Assembly (NCBI GenBank): GCA_964007475.1
Contig: OZ023273.1
Coordinates: 130,194,732 to 130,258,731 of the forward strand
From: Hybos culiciformis
Lineage: Eukaryota > Arthropoda > Insecta > Diptera > Hybotidae
Direction of reading: 5' to 3'
Length of the DNA: 64,000 nucleotides
Below the pieces are notes generated by a model. It was not told the origin of the DNA and ran no database searches. It was given only the letters and a program-made list of their open reading frames with translations. A program made the translations under genes and the position numbers. Positions 39,101-54,400 of the stretch are shown piece after piece (position 1 is the stretch's first letter; every line of letters begins with the position of its first letter).

Positions 39101-42100
39101 GGGCAAGGGCGCCAGCCGCAAATCCCACTGACCAACCGCTCGCCCGCCGCCCTGCTGCCCCCCCTTCCCCTTGTGTCTACCCCACAAATATTTTATCTTT
39201 TTTACTCACATACGATAAATAGTGTCGTTTTAAAAATGATTTTAGGCCTTTTCCAAAAGGATGCCGTACAAAATGTATGAAAAAGCTGTTTTTATTTTGA
39301 ATATTTGTTAAGTAATATTTTTGATGAAACTATTTCTGCATAATACAGCCGCAAATTTTGTCGCGGTCAAAATTCATTTTTTTTTTCTAAATAGAGTCGC
39401 GGCCAAAATTCATTTTGAAAATGAATTTTGTCCGCACATTTTGCCGCGGTCAAAATTCATTTTTTTACTAAATTGAGTTGCGGCCAAAATTCATTTTAAA
39501 AATGAATTTTGTCCGCACATTTTGTAGCGGTCAAAATTCATTTGTTTTCTAAATTGAAGCGCGGTCAAAATTCATTTTGAAAATGAATTTTGACCGCCAG
39601 TCGCGGTCATAATTCATGCGGTCAAAATTCATGGAGCCATCTAAATAAATCTAGGTTAATTATAAAATCCTTATAATTAAATTTTTTAATCTTAGAAATT
39701 CTTAATTCAACAAGCTGGAAGATATTTTTATTTTAAGTCTTAAATTAATATTGTGAACATATTAATTCATAATTTCGGAGAATTATTGTTTAGTTAAAGT
39801 TGAAGTAAAACCTAAATAATAACAATATTTTGCTGACGTCTGTATTATGTTCATATTACGACAACTTGAAAGAATGACTAAAACAAAAATACATTTTTAT
39901 TCATCGATGCATGTCTTTTAAGTAAAATGCATGAGAAATTTAAAAAATAAAAATTTATCATAGCATTAGGATTCTTTTTTTATTAATTTTTGATATTTAT
40001 AATTTGTTTTTTTTTTTTTTGCAAAAATATAGTTTTCTACTTAGTTTGAAGAATTTAATGATCGCCAACGTATTCGAATTATTTTGACTTCTTAAATTTC
40101 ACTTCTTTGAACGTCAAAACTAGATAGCTAGATACAACAATGTTGTTATAAATATTTTAGCTTCGCTTTAAGATTGTTTTTCTACTATAATAATTTTATT
40201 CAATATTTTCCAACTCAGAAAAAATCGAAGAACTTGAAATTCTGAAACATTGGCAAAAATTAAATAAAAACATTTTCTTTTATTGATCATACATCCAATT
40301 AAATCAAACTATAAATTTTCAATTATATCTTCTTTTTTTTTAAATTCTATTACTGAGGACCAGTCTTAATAATTAGAATTTTACATACATGTTCTCTCTA
40401 CAGAAGTATTACTTACACAATTAATTTGTTTTGATCAACCAAAATTTTATTACAGTACCATATTGTAGAAAAATTTATAAGTAATTGACCTAAAAAATAT
40501 ATATCAACAATTTATATTCAACATATATTCTTAGAGAATATGTTTGTTGTTTGTAATAGAAATAATATTGAGCAACTAAATCTTGAAATTTTTTATTTAC
40601 AAGAAAAAAAAGAAGAAAAAATTTCAATTATAAGAATCTTGTATGTAACATAATTGTAGACAACAAAACTTATCTGACTATTAAAGATTCAAGAATTTGT
40701 GCAAACATTATAATATATGGGTGAAAAAAAAAATTATGTAATGTTTTGCAGATAATGTGAAAATGATTTCATTGTTCTTTACTAAAAAATATTTTTTGTT
40801 TTCATCATTCTTTCTGTAGTTGTTATTATTATTATTATGTATTATGTATTATTACATTAATGTTACTGGAAATCGGATCGATAATATAGATTAGGTACTT
40901 TGAACACAACACTACCCACGACATATGTAAACTCAACTTTATTGATATATCTGATATTAAGTTAAAAAAAAATTTTGAATTTGTATTTATGTGAAAATTT
41001 TAATTAGATCAACAATAAAATTATCCATACTTGGAAAGCTGAACTTGTTATGTGAAAATTTTGTTTACATCATCGTTTAAAAATTCTATATGTGCTGATG
41101 TTAAATAATCATTTTTAAATTAAATAGAAACTTACGTAAGAACAAAAAAAAATTTAAATTTATATATTTCATACATTTTCGTAAGTGCAGCATAAAATAT
41201 ATTATTTTGAAACCAAAATTAGCCTAAGTTATCAAAAGTTAGACGTCAATTTTATTTATGTTTTGGTTCAAATCTACAAGTATAATTTTTTTTCCTAAGT
41301 TTGAGTAGACTAGTCTTTTTTATGTAAATTTTCTTGTTTGACCCATAATTAATGTAAATTATGGAATTAACATTTATTTCTAATTCGCAAAATTGTGATT
41401 GGATCATGTTAGCGCTTTAATTATTTTAAATGCTAACAGCCCAAAAGCTTAAATTTATAATTAAGATATTAAAATGTTGAAATTAAAAATAAATCTTCTA
41501 TTATTTATTTATATCTTGTACGACAACCCATACAATTTTTTTTTTTTAATATGACTGTAGTATCAATTGTTTTTTGAATGAAAATTCATAATAATTCATA
41601 TTTTACACACAAAAATAAATCCTAAAATACAAAAAAAAAAAAAGAAAAAGAAGATGAAAATTAATTTTTTATTCATAACTGTGTCGCAAAAAAAACATAA
41701 TAAAATTTTTTTTAAATGAGGAATTTTTCTTCAAGCACAGCATTCTCTACATACCTAACCAATTTTATACAATGGCATTAATTTATTGTGAAAAGATATG
41801 CAAATCATGAACAAAAAAAAAAAGCAAAAAACTGAAATTGAAATATGAGTCTGAACTTTTTACCAATCAATCAAATGAGAAATAAAAACAAAAACTCTTA
41901 CGTAAATATTCATTTTGTTCTTGGTGAACAAGATAAAACCTTTTGTTTTTAAGCTATATTCGTTTTACATATACATGTGTGAATATTAAAAACGAATTTG
42001 TTATACAGGAAATATTTTTGGTTTTTATTTTTGCCATATTTTTCTATATTCAATTTTATGTTTTATGTTAAAATTATACTTATGAAATATAAAATGAGTG

Positions 42101-45100
42101 TTATCTATATTTTAAACATGTAAAGTAATATGTATATGCAAGAATTAATGTATATATAAGAGAAAATTGAATAAGTTGAAATAAATAATAAAATAAAAGA
42201 ATTGTTCAAAGTTCAATTTATATCAAAGTACTATAATTTTTTTTATAGTAAATTGTTTGATATTTTCATTAATTTTAATATTTGTTACAATGAATGAATT
42301 TAAAATTTGAATATTATTTTTGTATAATTAATTTTTTCATAATAATTACTAAATAAATGGGCTTTAAAATCCAAAAATTTCGGAAACAATTTTCCCTGTA
42401 AAGTGTACGGTAAGGATCAGATTAAATGTTTTTTAGCTTTTATCAATGATTAATTAAATTGTGATCATGTTACAATAGGAAGTGATTTATATTTAGTTTT
42501 ATGTAAAACAAGAGGATAAAGTACTATTGAACTAAGAACTAACTATTGAATCAATAAAAGAACACACAACATTTACTACTCTTTTTTTCCTACACACAAA
42601 ATTCGGATTCGGACAATTATTATTATAATCTGTTTAGGATTTTTTGTTGCATAGAAAAATGCGTAAAAATAATAAAAGTAGAATAAAGTAGAAGAATAAA
42701 TAATCTATATAATAAAAAAATATTCTTTTGACTTGTTTGTGTTTTCAGAATTTGTATTTTATCGCCGTAAAAAATTTAACAATTTTATGATGATTAAAAA
42801 ATTTTCATTTTAGTATAGGTACATATTATTTTGCTTTGAATAAATCAAATTAAGCTTTCATCACAATTCCAATTACATGTTAGAGCTTCCTAAAAATTTT
42901 ATAAAATTTTTAGATTGCTATTAGATATGGGTTTATTAATGTTTTTTTTTTTTTAAATATAGCATATCTTGTATGTTTAGATTTTAAATTAAAATAATAT
43001 CCTTCAATCCAATTTACAATTATTTATGCGCGTGTACACATACATCATTAAAAACATTAAAAATTTTGAAATAATTGTTCACTCTTATTTTATTCATAAA
43101 TATTTATGTTTTATGGATATAATAAATTTATGAAAAAAACAAAAATTGAAGTTGAATTATATATATAAAATTATTTTTTATATTTCGAATACAATATGCG
43201 GTTAAAAAAAATAATTGCAAATTTAAATTCTTTATGTTGATATACACGTATAACTTCAAAAATAAAATTCCTCTCGCCACTAAAAGATACTTTATAAATT
43301 TTTATTTGCATAAATATTTGTAGTAACATCTAATGTTAATTATTGAATATTAGCTGACTAGCCAAACTTCATTTTGTGACACCTAACATGTCGAAAAATT
43401 GATTATTACCTTCATAATATATAAAAATCTTACATTGCATAACTTTTTTTATATGATAAAAAACTACGTTTTTTCGAGATATGTGACCACCAACACAACC
43501 TACCGAATCTAAACTTAATTCTTGCAGATCAAACTAATATATGGTCCGAATATGGTGTTGATTAGTCCAGTGATTCTCGAGTCTTAGAAACATGTACTCC
43601 GAGATTAAGATTATATTAAGTTTAAATGATCGTGCGTATTTACTTGTAAAATGTTCATAATAAAGTTTTAAGTTGCTAAACTACATACTTCTAGTCAACT
43701 CTAAGATGTCTCCAATCAAAAAAAACAACATTTTAAATAATTTACTTTTTTCAATTTCACTTTTATGTATATACTTTTAAATTTTTTTATGTATTCTTAT
43801 TAGATTTCATAAATATAATCTGCTAAATCCTCTATGAATTTATATTTACCATTTTCACGAGAAAAAAAATAATCTAAATTCAAATTGTTTTTAGCTAAAA
43901 TAAAATGAAATAATTTTTGGAAAATTTTTATTTTTCTTTCGCTTGACTTAATTTTTTTTTTTTTTGTGAATATAAGTAGGTATGTCAGTTTAATACATAA
44001 GCATAATTTAAATAGTAGGTAGAAAGAACACATTGAACGTTAGAGTAACTTTATTTATTTATTTTATATATTTATTTATTTTATAATTAATACTAAAGCA
44101 TCAAAAAGAATGTTATAATTTGTTTTGAATTATAATTTATTTTTTGTTTTGTATACCATTCCTTTTTTTTGTCAAAAATTATTTCAAAACTTGATTCGTA
44201 GAAAATAATATTGAATTATGTATAAAAATTTTAATTTATCATAATTTTGAAAAATATAAGAAGAAATAATATTGAAATTATATACTTATAACAATGGTAC
44301 AAAACTGACGATAAGAATATCTTTGAAATATTCATAAAATAAATTCTTGTTTTATGAATAATTTAAATTTCGATCGGGGAGAAAACAAGTAAAGAAAGAT
44401 CAGAAACCGCGAATTTTATAGAGTTTTTTTTAGTTTAGGAACACAAGTATAATTATTTAGTAGTTGATATGTGACAGCTTTGTGATCGCATAGCCTAATT
44501 TTATAATAAAATGTTTATACAAAGATCCCCTTAATTACATTCTCTTACTTGCCACGACTTAGAACTATACATTAATATGAAAATAACTTGAAAATTGCTC
44601 TTACTTTCAAAACAAGTCTAAAATTATGTAACGATTTCCTCATTCAAATCAAATCAATATTTGGTGCAAATGATCCGCACTTCAAAACGACAGATTTATC
44701 ATGCGTATATGTAATTTTGTGCACATATAATTTTATGTGGAGTAGTTAAATTTTTACAGCATTCACTGAAATATATATATATATATGTATATATATATTA
44801 ATCTCAAGCAAAAAAACTATAAAACTTGGTACTTTTGAATTATGTACACATTTCTTATTTTTTTGCGCTCTTTAATATAAAAAAAAAAACGAAACAAAAC
44901 CTTTCACTTTCATCCAAATAAATTCCATTAACCACACATAGTGAAATCAAATCAACATTATCTTTAATTATACAACGCAGAAGTAAAAACATTACAATCA
45001 AAATCGTATACACAATTTGTCATTTCAAATTTCACAATAATGTAAATTTAATCCAGAAAATAAAAAATGATTTGACTTTTAATTGCAAAATACGTGGTAA

Positions 45101-45386
45101 AAAAAAAATTAAAAAAAATTAAATGGTTTTTTTTTTTATTTTGACAAGAAGTGTTAATTGAAAAAAAAGAAAAAAGAAATACACAATTTAAGATTCCATT
45201 CACAATATTCATTGACTATAAATTTTAAATTATTTTAGTTAATTTGAGTATTACAGCACTGATGAAAATCAATTTTTTTTGGTAGCATTTTACTATTAAT
45301 TTTTATATTTATAGTTTTCATTATACGGAAATTTCAAGTCCCGCGAAATTAAAAGAGATTATATATCAAACTTCTTGTTTTATATT

Positions 45387-45419
<33 letters not shown>

Positions 45420-48400
45420 ATTTATTAAAATGAGGGGAATAAAATTTTTTTTTTTGGGCGTTATCAATAAATAATTCAACAAAAAAAAATTAAGTTGCAT
45501 AATAAGAATCTTAAGAATGACATTGTATTTGAATAGCAGTTGAGAGAAATATTATTAAATTTGTTCTTAATTCGATATATATTTATCATCATAAAGACAT
45601 ATTTATTGCATTGTGCACATTTAAGAAAATTATATGTTAAGATTTTCATTGGGTATTTGGTGTCATGTATATAGAGAAATACTGATGCGACCTAATAAAA
45701 TTAGATTGCCTGTTCTACATTCTATTAAAAAAGATCAATCTAGTAAAAGAATATTTATTAATTTCAATATATAGCAAGAATTTATAAAATCTTACATAAG
45801 ATAAGGTTTTTTCTTAAATTTCTAACCCATAAATCTGCTGTGTATGAAATAATAAATTTATATGCATTATTTATGTAAAATGATTTAAAAAAAAAATAAT
45901 CAAAATATTTTACTATTAAACTAAGTTAAAAGATTTAATGATAAATGAAATTCCGTTTTTCACGATATTTTTTTTTTCATGAATAAAAGAAGATAAAAAA
46001 AAATTTTTTTTAATATGCAATGATTTAATACTTCAAAATGGATATTGCACCATCATCATAAAATCTTATGCTATTGATTTCATGCAGAAAAGAATATAAT
46101 TTGCGGATGTGCATAATGTAAAACTGTATATTATTTCTCAATTGCAAGATAAATATACATATTACTGTTACATAAAATGAATAATTTGCATTTTCAATGG
46201 TTCATCAACTTAGAATTTTAAATAGAAATCGTTGATTCATGAATTTAATAATGATTTCATAATTTTTTTTTTTATCCTTAATCTATGGTGTTATTATTCT
46301 ATAAGGCTACATGCCATAACCGCGAATGTCATAACCGCGAAACTTTTTTTTGTCATAACCGCGAAAAATGTCTTATATATTTTTTTGTCATAACCGCGAA
46401 AAAATATGGCAAAAAATTGAAAAAATTTCGTTTCGCGGTTATAACAAAAATTTTTGTGTTTCGAATTTTTGTGTTTCGCGGTTATAACAAAAATTTTTGT
46501 TATAACCGCGAAACTCATACAAATTCTAGTTTCGCGCTTATGACAAAAATTTTTCGCGGTTATGACATTCGCGGTTATGTCAGTTCACCTTCTATAACCA
46601 TAATACAGTAAATTTTTAGTATGCATATAATAATGCACATTATCCAGAAATTTTTGGTTTAGATTTCGACGACAGATTTAAATTAAAAAATAATACCCTC
46701 ATTCGGCGCAGAATTGTCAATATAGTTTCCAAATCTGGGACGTTCCATCGACAAGACGACAAATAAAGTATATTTGAGTGCAATTCAGAAAAAATAGATC
46801 TTTTCGGGTTTAAAGAGGAAAAATAAGGAAAATTAAGAATTTTATTAACCATTCTAATATTAAATTTTCTAGCTGTACATTTAATTCTAAGACCTTTTTT
46901 TTATGGAAATTCATTTATAATAAAAAACAAACAAACCTATCAAAAAAAAAATTATATATATTTGTTTTAAATTTTTATTATATTATTATTTTTTTTTTTT
47001 TGAAATACTAGGTTTATATTACATACAATTTTGTGTTCTTGACTTTAATAAGAAATGAGTTTTAGAATTATTTTGTCAAATTGAAAAAACCATAATGTAT
47101 GTAGATATTAAATTATTTAAAGATACTTATATAATAATGTATCTAATAAAATATTGTACATTATTATGTGTACCATCACCATGTCATTATAAGACATAAT
47201 ATTATTTATAAGAATTTGTACTCAAAAATTTATACAGTAAAAATTTTATCTCTATTAGCAATCAAATATTGAAAACATGATGTTTTCTTCATTAAAATGT
47301 TATCTGTAAATAAGTAAAGTTTAAGTGTGTATATATATAGATAAATTGCATAGAATATATTATTATTTTGATTAATTTTATTTTATTGACAAAATAGAAA
47401 ATTTTTGTGTTTAGGTTTGATTACCATATTTTATTTTATTGTAGTATACTGATTGAAAGTGATATGTTCAATATTATTCTTTAATAACCTTGAGTATAAT
47501 ATTTTTTTTGATTTGGTTTAGATGTTGAGAATACTAATCTGTAAAACATACATAATTATTATTTGAGTTCATTAAAATAATTCGTTTTGAAAACAATTTT
47601 CAATTTTGATTTCAACTTAAAAAATTTAAATAATTCCAAAGTTAAATAAAGCCCTAGTACATTTTATCAATCCTGTTTTTTGGTTTTACTACCTCTACTT
47701 ACTTATTTCAATCCAAATTACATATATACTTTATATTATATTTACACACAACATTTTTTATTTAAATACATTAAAGAGAAAGTTGTTAAACAAAATATTT
47801 TTTGTGTTAAAAAATTCATGAAATGAATTAATGTGTACACATATCCTTATTTTAAAAATATATTATATTTAAATGGAATTAAAAACATAAAATACTTTAC
47901 TTTTTTAGGTACATATGTATTTATCTAGAAATTTTAAAAAACATTTAAACTCAAAGTAAATTAAAAACCATAAACTTAAAGTGATATATTAGTTGGAAAT
48001 ATTTTAACCGACATATTTTTAGGTTATATAAGTATTCTCTCATCATTTAAAATTAAATGCATTAAAACATATAAAGTAAGTTTATGTGGGTAGGTAGGTG
48101 TCTACAGAAATTGTGTAATCCAAACAAAGTTTTTTATGTATACATAAAGTCTCATTATCATATTTTTTGTTCAACATGCTCACTGTTTTTGATATAAAGG
48201 GACTCTGAATGTAAACATTTTTTATGAAAAAAAATCGAAAATTAAAATTTGAGAAAAAGCGTATTCTTGAAAAAGTCTGGCAATTTGCCAAAAATACAAC
48301 ATAATTTTCTAATGAACTTAAATTACAAAATAGTATACTAAAAGTACCTTTATCTAATTCCACAATAAAAATTTATAAAATCGTTTTTAATCGACCACCT

Positions 48401-51400
48401 TAACCCATTTTATTTCGGAACAAATTGAAATAATCGTCTTTGAGTAATGAAGTTGAATTTGTTAATCAGACTTCAACAAAGGCTTAAGAAATCCATATAG
48501 AACCAAAAACATAAAATTGTTATAAAAGTATTTCCAAATAAATTATCTACAAGTTAAATTTTTTTTATTATTCAAAAACTGTGCTAATTTAGTTAATGAC
48601 TCGGAAACGTTTTTTGCATATTTTATTAAACACAAAAAGCCAATGATATATTTTATAAATTTATTTTAATTTTAAATAGAATTTAATGTCATTAATATCA
48701 TTTGTTATTATAAATTTTCGCGCATGTATAAAATAAAAAATAATTAGCTACACATTGTTATATGAAAAATAATTATTTTGGTTTGAATTGTGAAAGAAAA
48801 CTTAATACTAACTGAAAACTTATAATTATTTTCAATATATGGAATAAAAAAGAAGCATTTATTATGCAAAAAGTCTATATGTTATGAAAAAATTACAAAT
48901 ATATTTTTAAACACATAATTCATCTGTTCCGAATATAAACAAAACTTTAGTAAGGCAAGAAGCTAAACAACTATGTATTTACAAACTTTAATAAAAAGTT
49001 TTGCCCTATAGTTCTGTAGTAACTACTGTAGAAATTATTATAGATTTGACTCCGAATTAATTTACAAAAATGTATTGGACTATATTTTAGTGAATTTAAC
49101 ATTATTTATAAAAAAATTTGTTATGGCCACGAAAAAAATGTTCATTTAAGTGTTAGAAAATTATTTTAATAAAGGACTCAAAATTTACATTATATTTCAT
49201 TTATCTGAAAATCCACAGGAAAAAAAAAATACTGAATTTCGAGCATACATAAATTTTAAAAATGTTTCTAAAATTGTAGACATGTAATTTTAAATGTGGT
49301 TTCGTGAATTATATTTTATCCAAATTAAAATCCATTTAATCTCATTCAATTCACTTTCATTCATTTAAATTACATTTTGTCACGAAAAATGTATGTTGAT
49401 AATTATATTTTCTTTATTATTAAAACAGGAAAAGTACGTCAATGCGATTTATACAATTACTATTGTTACTATTTTTAATTATATTTTAATTTAATATTAT
49501 CTGCAATATGAAAATTTCTTAAATTACATTTATACGGACTTGGAAAATTATATCATGTTAAAGTCAAGTTAATATTTATTTTATGAAAACTATTATATAA
49601 AATATCATATTATGTTAAGGTTGTTAGCGGTTAAAAATAAAAATTAGAAAATTTTTAGTTATTATGCGATGCAATATGCAATGAAAATAGTAAATTTAAT
49701 TGATCAAAATAATTTTTCAACAAAAAAAAAACTTAGAGAATAAAAGAAAAAGTGAGGTATTACAGATAAAAAAAAAATGCATTCTATAAAAAATTTTTTT
49801 GTTAATGGGATTTAATTTTTTTTTCTTTTAACTTCTTATAAAAAGGTTAAAAGCTTATGTAATTAAAATGTTACTTAAAAGTAGGAAGAACACATTATTT
49901 GCGGTTTAATATACATATTTTCATAGTATCCACGATCATCAACTCTTTATACCGGAACAAAACAATTTTACGATATGATAAGACTAATTTCGAGTCATCA
50001 CAAATTTCATAAATTGAGTATAAACTTTATTATCTTATCTGCTGATTAAAAAAATTCCCCCAATTTTATTCCACAATCGAAATAATTTATAAAATGTACT
50101 TAATTTAAGATGTTCGAGCAAATTTTAAAAATTTAAATGTTTTGATTAAATAGAAAAAAAAATTTTCTCAACATCATTCATATATACATAATACATTTTT
50201 TTTAATTTTTAAAATCAATTATGCCAAACTCTCTAACTCTGAAAAAACAATTCAAGTTATAAATTTTTATATTATATGTACGCTATGCATGCATACTAAA
50301 TGTGTACAAAAACTATATTTACTGAGTGTACATTGCTTGCAAAAACTAATTTAAATGTATATATAAACCAAAACCACTAAATTTTATTTAATTCTATGTT
50401 TTATAAAATATATATAATTATAGATCTGTCAACCATTTATAGCATCAAAAATATATATTTTTTATGATTTGGAACTTAACTATCTACCGACATAAATTTC
50501 AAGCCACCTTGTATATGTAAATAAAAACAAAATCTCGTAGGGATGAGAATCATAAAAAAAAATTTTGTATCAAAAACTGAAAATTAAAAAGGGATTAATT
50601 ATATAATAAATTAAGTTTAGTAATAATTTGTTTTTTATGTTTTAATCCTATTTTACAGACTTTGAGTTTTCTGTAGAAATTTTCATATAGTTTCATGCAT
50701 TTATAATGATTTTTATGCCTACGAGATGCTTTGAGTGTGTATTTAAGCTATTATACTTTACAGAGGGCTTGAAATTTATGTCAGTGCTGATAGTATATAC
50801 TGTACATAAACATATAAATTTAAAATAATGATCTATTGAAGTTGCATTTATTAAAATAAAATTATCTGAAAATGCAATTTATTTGAATTTTTATGCTTTT
50901 CAAAGCAAAAAACCATTTTTTTTTTGTTTCCTTTCTCGTATTTCATTATTAGACAGAAAATAATATATTTTTTTTAATACATTGTAGATTGTAATAAACT
51001 TATGATAAGTATTACTTCATAGCATAGCAATGTACTTTGTGTATTGTAAAAAATAAAAAAATAGTTGAAAAAAAATAATATTCGCAGGATTGCATAATTC
51101 CTATACATAATATAAAATAAAAAGAGTATTCATTACCATAAAAAATGTCAATGACATTCTCTTCGGTTGAAAAAAAAAGAAAAAAAACTAGGTACCTACA
51201 TAATAATAAAAATAATTTTAAAACAAAATGAATGTGAATGTTTTCATTTTGTACAAAGCATTAAATTTCAATGTTATTTTTTTTATGTTACTTGTGAGTT
51301 GTGATTATATAAACAAGAATACCTCGTCTGCTAAGTAATTAAAGTATATTGTCGTAATATCATCGCTAGGAAAAAATTGACCATCTACAGAGTTTCTGAT

Positions 51401-54400
51401 CAAAGTTTTCATGAATATTTTTAATATTCTTGTATGCAACATTTATATTTTTCATTGTCTTTCTTCTTCATTTAGCATCATTAACTCAAAAATGCATCAT
51501 TTTCAAGACAGTGAAAGTAAAGATAAAGTATTTAAAAATAGTTATTCGATGATTTTGAATAGATAAATATTTTATGACTAAACCTCATTTTTATAACTTT
51601 AAGCAAAAATAAAATAGAATAGAGAACACATTGAGTATTTAACTAGAAGCTAGCTAGATTTCGATAGAACAAGAAATCAGTATATTGAAAATTGTTTTCC
51701 TCTATAACTTTATTCTGCAAATTATACAATTTTAATTTATTTAATTAATGTATTGTGATAATTGTATAACGTGAAAAAGTTTTAAAATTCACATTACCTA
51801 TTTATACTTAAATAATTAATTTAATTAAAATTCTTAAATATCGTGCATTACTATTTATATACAGAACCCAAAACGTACATGGCCTTTTATTAAAATAAAT
51901 TAAGTTTGGATAAAAGTCTTTTATAGCAATGTTTTATTATGAATTAAATTAATGTGTTATTTATATAATATATTATATATAATTGTAAAGCTTCTATCTA
52001 ACAAATTGAAAGTTTAATTAAAATTTCAAAACATTCGTTCATAGATATATATTTATGTTCACAGATGATATACGTACAATATTATTTATCAATGTAGAAT
52101 CAGATGATAGAATCAAATGAGAAAATTGCTTTTATGTGGTCTTGATATATATTATATATCGTTATTTCTATATTTATGTCTATACTTTATTTATTTTTCA
52201 TGAAATTTTTTTTTTTTACCTGCAAATTGCATGCTCAAATAATGTTCGATAAACAATTTTCTGAATATAATTTTGATGGTTTTGTTTTCATAGAGACAAA
52301 AAAGATGTATGTTCGTTTTTTATTGTTTTTTTTTTTTTTTTTTCAGTATAAGTTTGTTTTTCAATCATTTTGACTGCAGAATTATACCTTGAAGACAACA
52401 TAAAAACAATTGAAAAATATGTATTTTTTTATCTAGACAGTAAATAATAATGATAAATAAATGATTATAATTTATTATTTAAAATACACTTAGAAGGGAA
52501 TATGTTTGCTATACTCTTCACTTAAACCACACAAATATAAAATCTTGGTATTGTGCAAAATTTTCTTCGGTAATTTTGCTTTAACCCTTTTTCCTAGTTT
52601 TATTATATTTATTAACAGTACGTACATTAATTATTATTATTATTATTGTTTGTTTTTTTATTAAACCACAAAAATTGAATTTACTCGAGCGAGAGTTAAA
52701 TAATTTTTTTTTTTTTCATAAAACTATTCATACATTATTAATGAGGCTATGTGAATTATGCATAAATATATATTTTTGTTTATAAAATTTATATTCAAAA
52801 ATTGTCAATTCATTAATAAACAATAAACAAAAATTTATTCATCGACATCGATTTTCATATTTAAATACTGTTGGAAATGGTCCATCTCTTATTTCAATGG
52901 AACCCATATCTTTTTTTGTGAATAACGAATTTAACAAAAAAAAGTAGAAGCGAATACGCAAGATTAATTAAGAGGAAAAAAATGTCCTTGTAATATGCTT
53001 GGATAATTAATTAAAATAAAAAAATACAATAAAATTTTCATCGATAATAGTTTTAATATTTGAATATTAATGAGAGTTTCTATAGAAACATCAGATCAGA
53101 TTTTCATAATAAACAACCATTTTTAAATTCGACAATAAATGCAGCATGAAATAATATTGACAATCAGTAATCGCTTAAATTTTTGGAAATGTATTATATT
53201 CAATATTATATTAATAAAACGAAATAATAATGTTCAACGACCACGTCAATGGACAAATCTTCTTACATTAAGTAAATAAATAACATTATAAGAGATAAAA
53301 TAATCAATCAGAGAATCATCACGTTTTCTTTATTCCAATAGGAAATGTTAATTGCAATCATATATTTGTCAAAAATGCACTGCATTAAAATAGATACTGA
53401 TTAAAAAGAATAGGAGCACTGAATTTTTTGTTTCTTTTAACGATGTTTAAAAGATAAAAGAAACTTAAATTAAAGAAATTTCCTTGACTGTTCCATTACA
53501 ATAACTATCTTACTTTCGAATTGATCTCTCACAGTTAATAATTTCTTTATTTACATACAGGTAGTATCAAAATTTCAAAACTATTTTTTTTCGTTGTAAA
53601 TATTAATTTGTTTTCCATCATTTGTTTTTTTTTTTCGTTTCACTTCTAATACAATTATTCAAGTCATGTTAGACTCATCTTGCTTGATTTAATTGGTAAT
53701 TGTAATATTTTGAATTGTTTCCTTCCTTATTGGAAGCTAGATATTTATATTGTCTATTGTGCATTTTAATTCAATTTATCATGAATTATGTAAATAACAA
53801 TTTTCCTTGTTTGTTTTATAATTAACGTAATTCAACAAATCTTCTTGTGGAAAATTATACATCAAAAAGTTTTCCTCAAATTTAAGAAATTGAAATATTA
53901 TGACGCTTAATATTGAGTATATTTGAAATGATATTAGTATAAATATGTTTAAAAGTTCATAGTTGAGAAACAATATGTAGTTTGTTACTAAATACTTAAA
54001 GTAAGGGAACTATTTAGCATACAAGCCATGAAACTTTATAGTTTTTTGAATTTAAACTTTAGTTACCGAAATGCTGGAAAAATTCTCTTATTAAATTTAA
54101 ATTAAAACTTTTAACTTAAACGTGAAGTGTAAAATTGTGATGATGAAAAAAAAAAGTATAACTCAAAATCTACGACATAATGTTATTTTTGAAATTCAAA
54201 CACACATAACAAAATAAAAGATTTTCAATTAATTTCGTTCAATGGAAATTTTTCCTATAATTTATTTTTGGCTGATAAAGTTTTAACATTTACAATGAAC
54301 GAGATGCCAATTAAGATGATGTAGTAAAACAACTACAAATTAAAAATTTACACAATCAAAGAGATGCAATAAATTGTTTGCATTTATTTAAAATTAAATG

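Larger units (their letters stand above)
39644..46299. other. Intron 1, middle part: no additional genes
   Basis: AT-rich, with AT microsatellites at 44772 and 45389. The short open frame at 43800-44033 (- strand) is Lys/Phe/Leu-rich and shows no domain. Confidence 0.6.

Noticed and set aside
46285..46611. 108-residue and 74-residue open frames on opposite strands
   Set aside because: Both are translations of the ATAACCGCGAA repeats of the transposon-like element; no protein family character.
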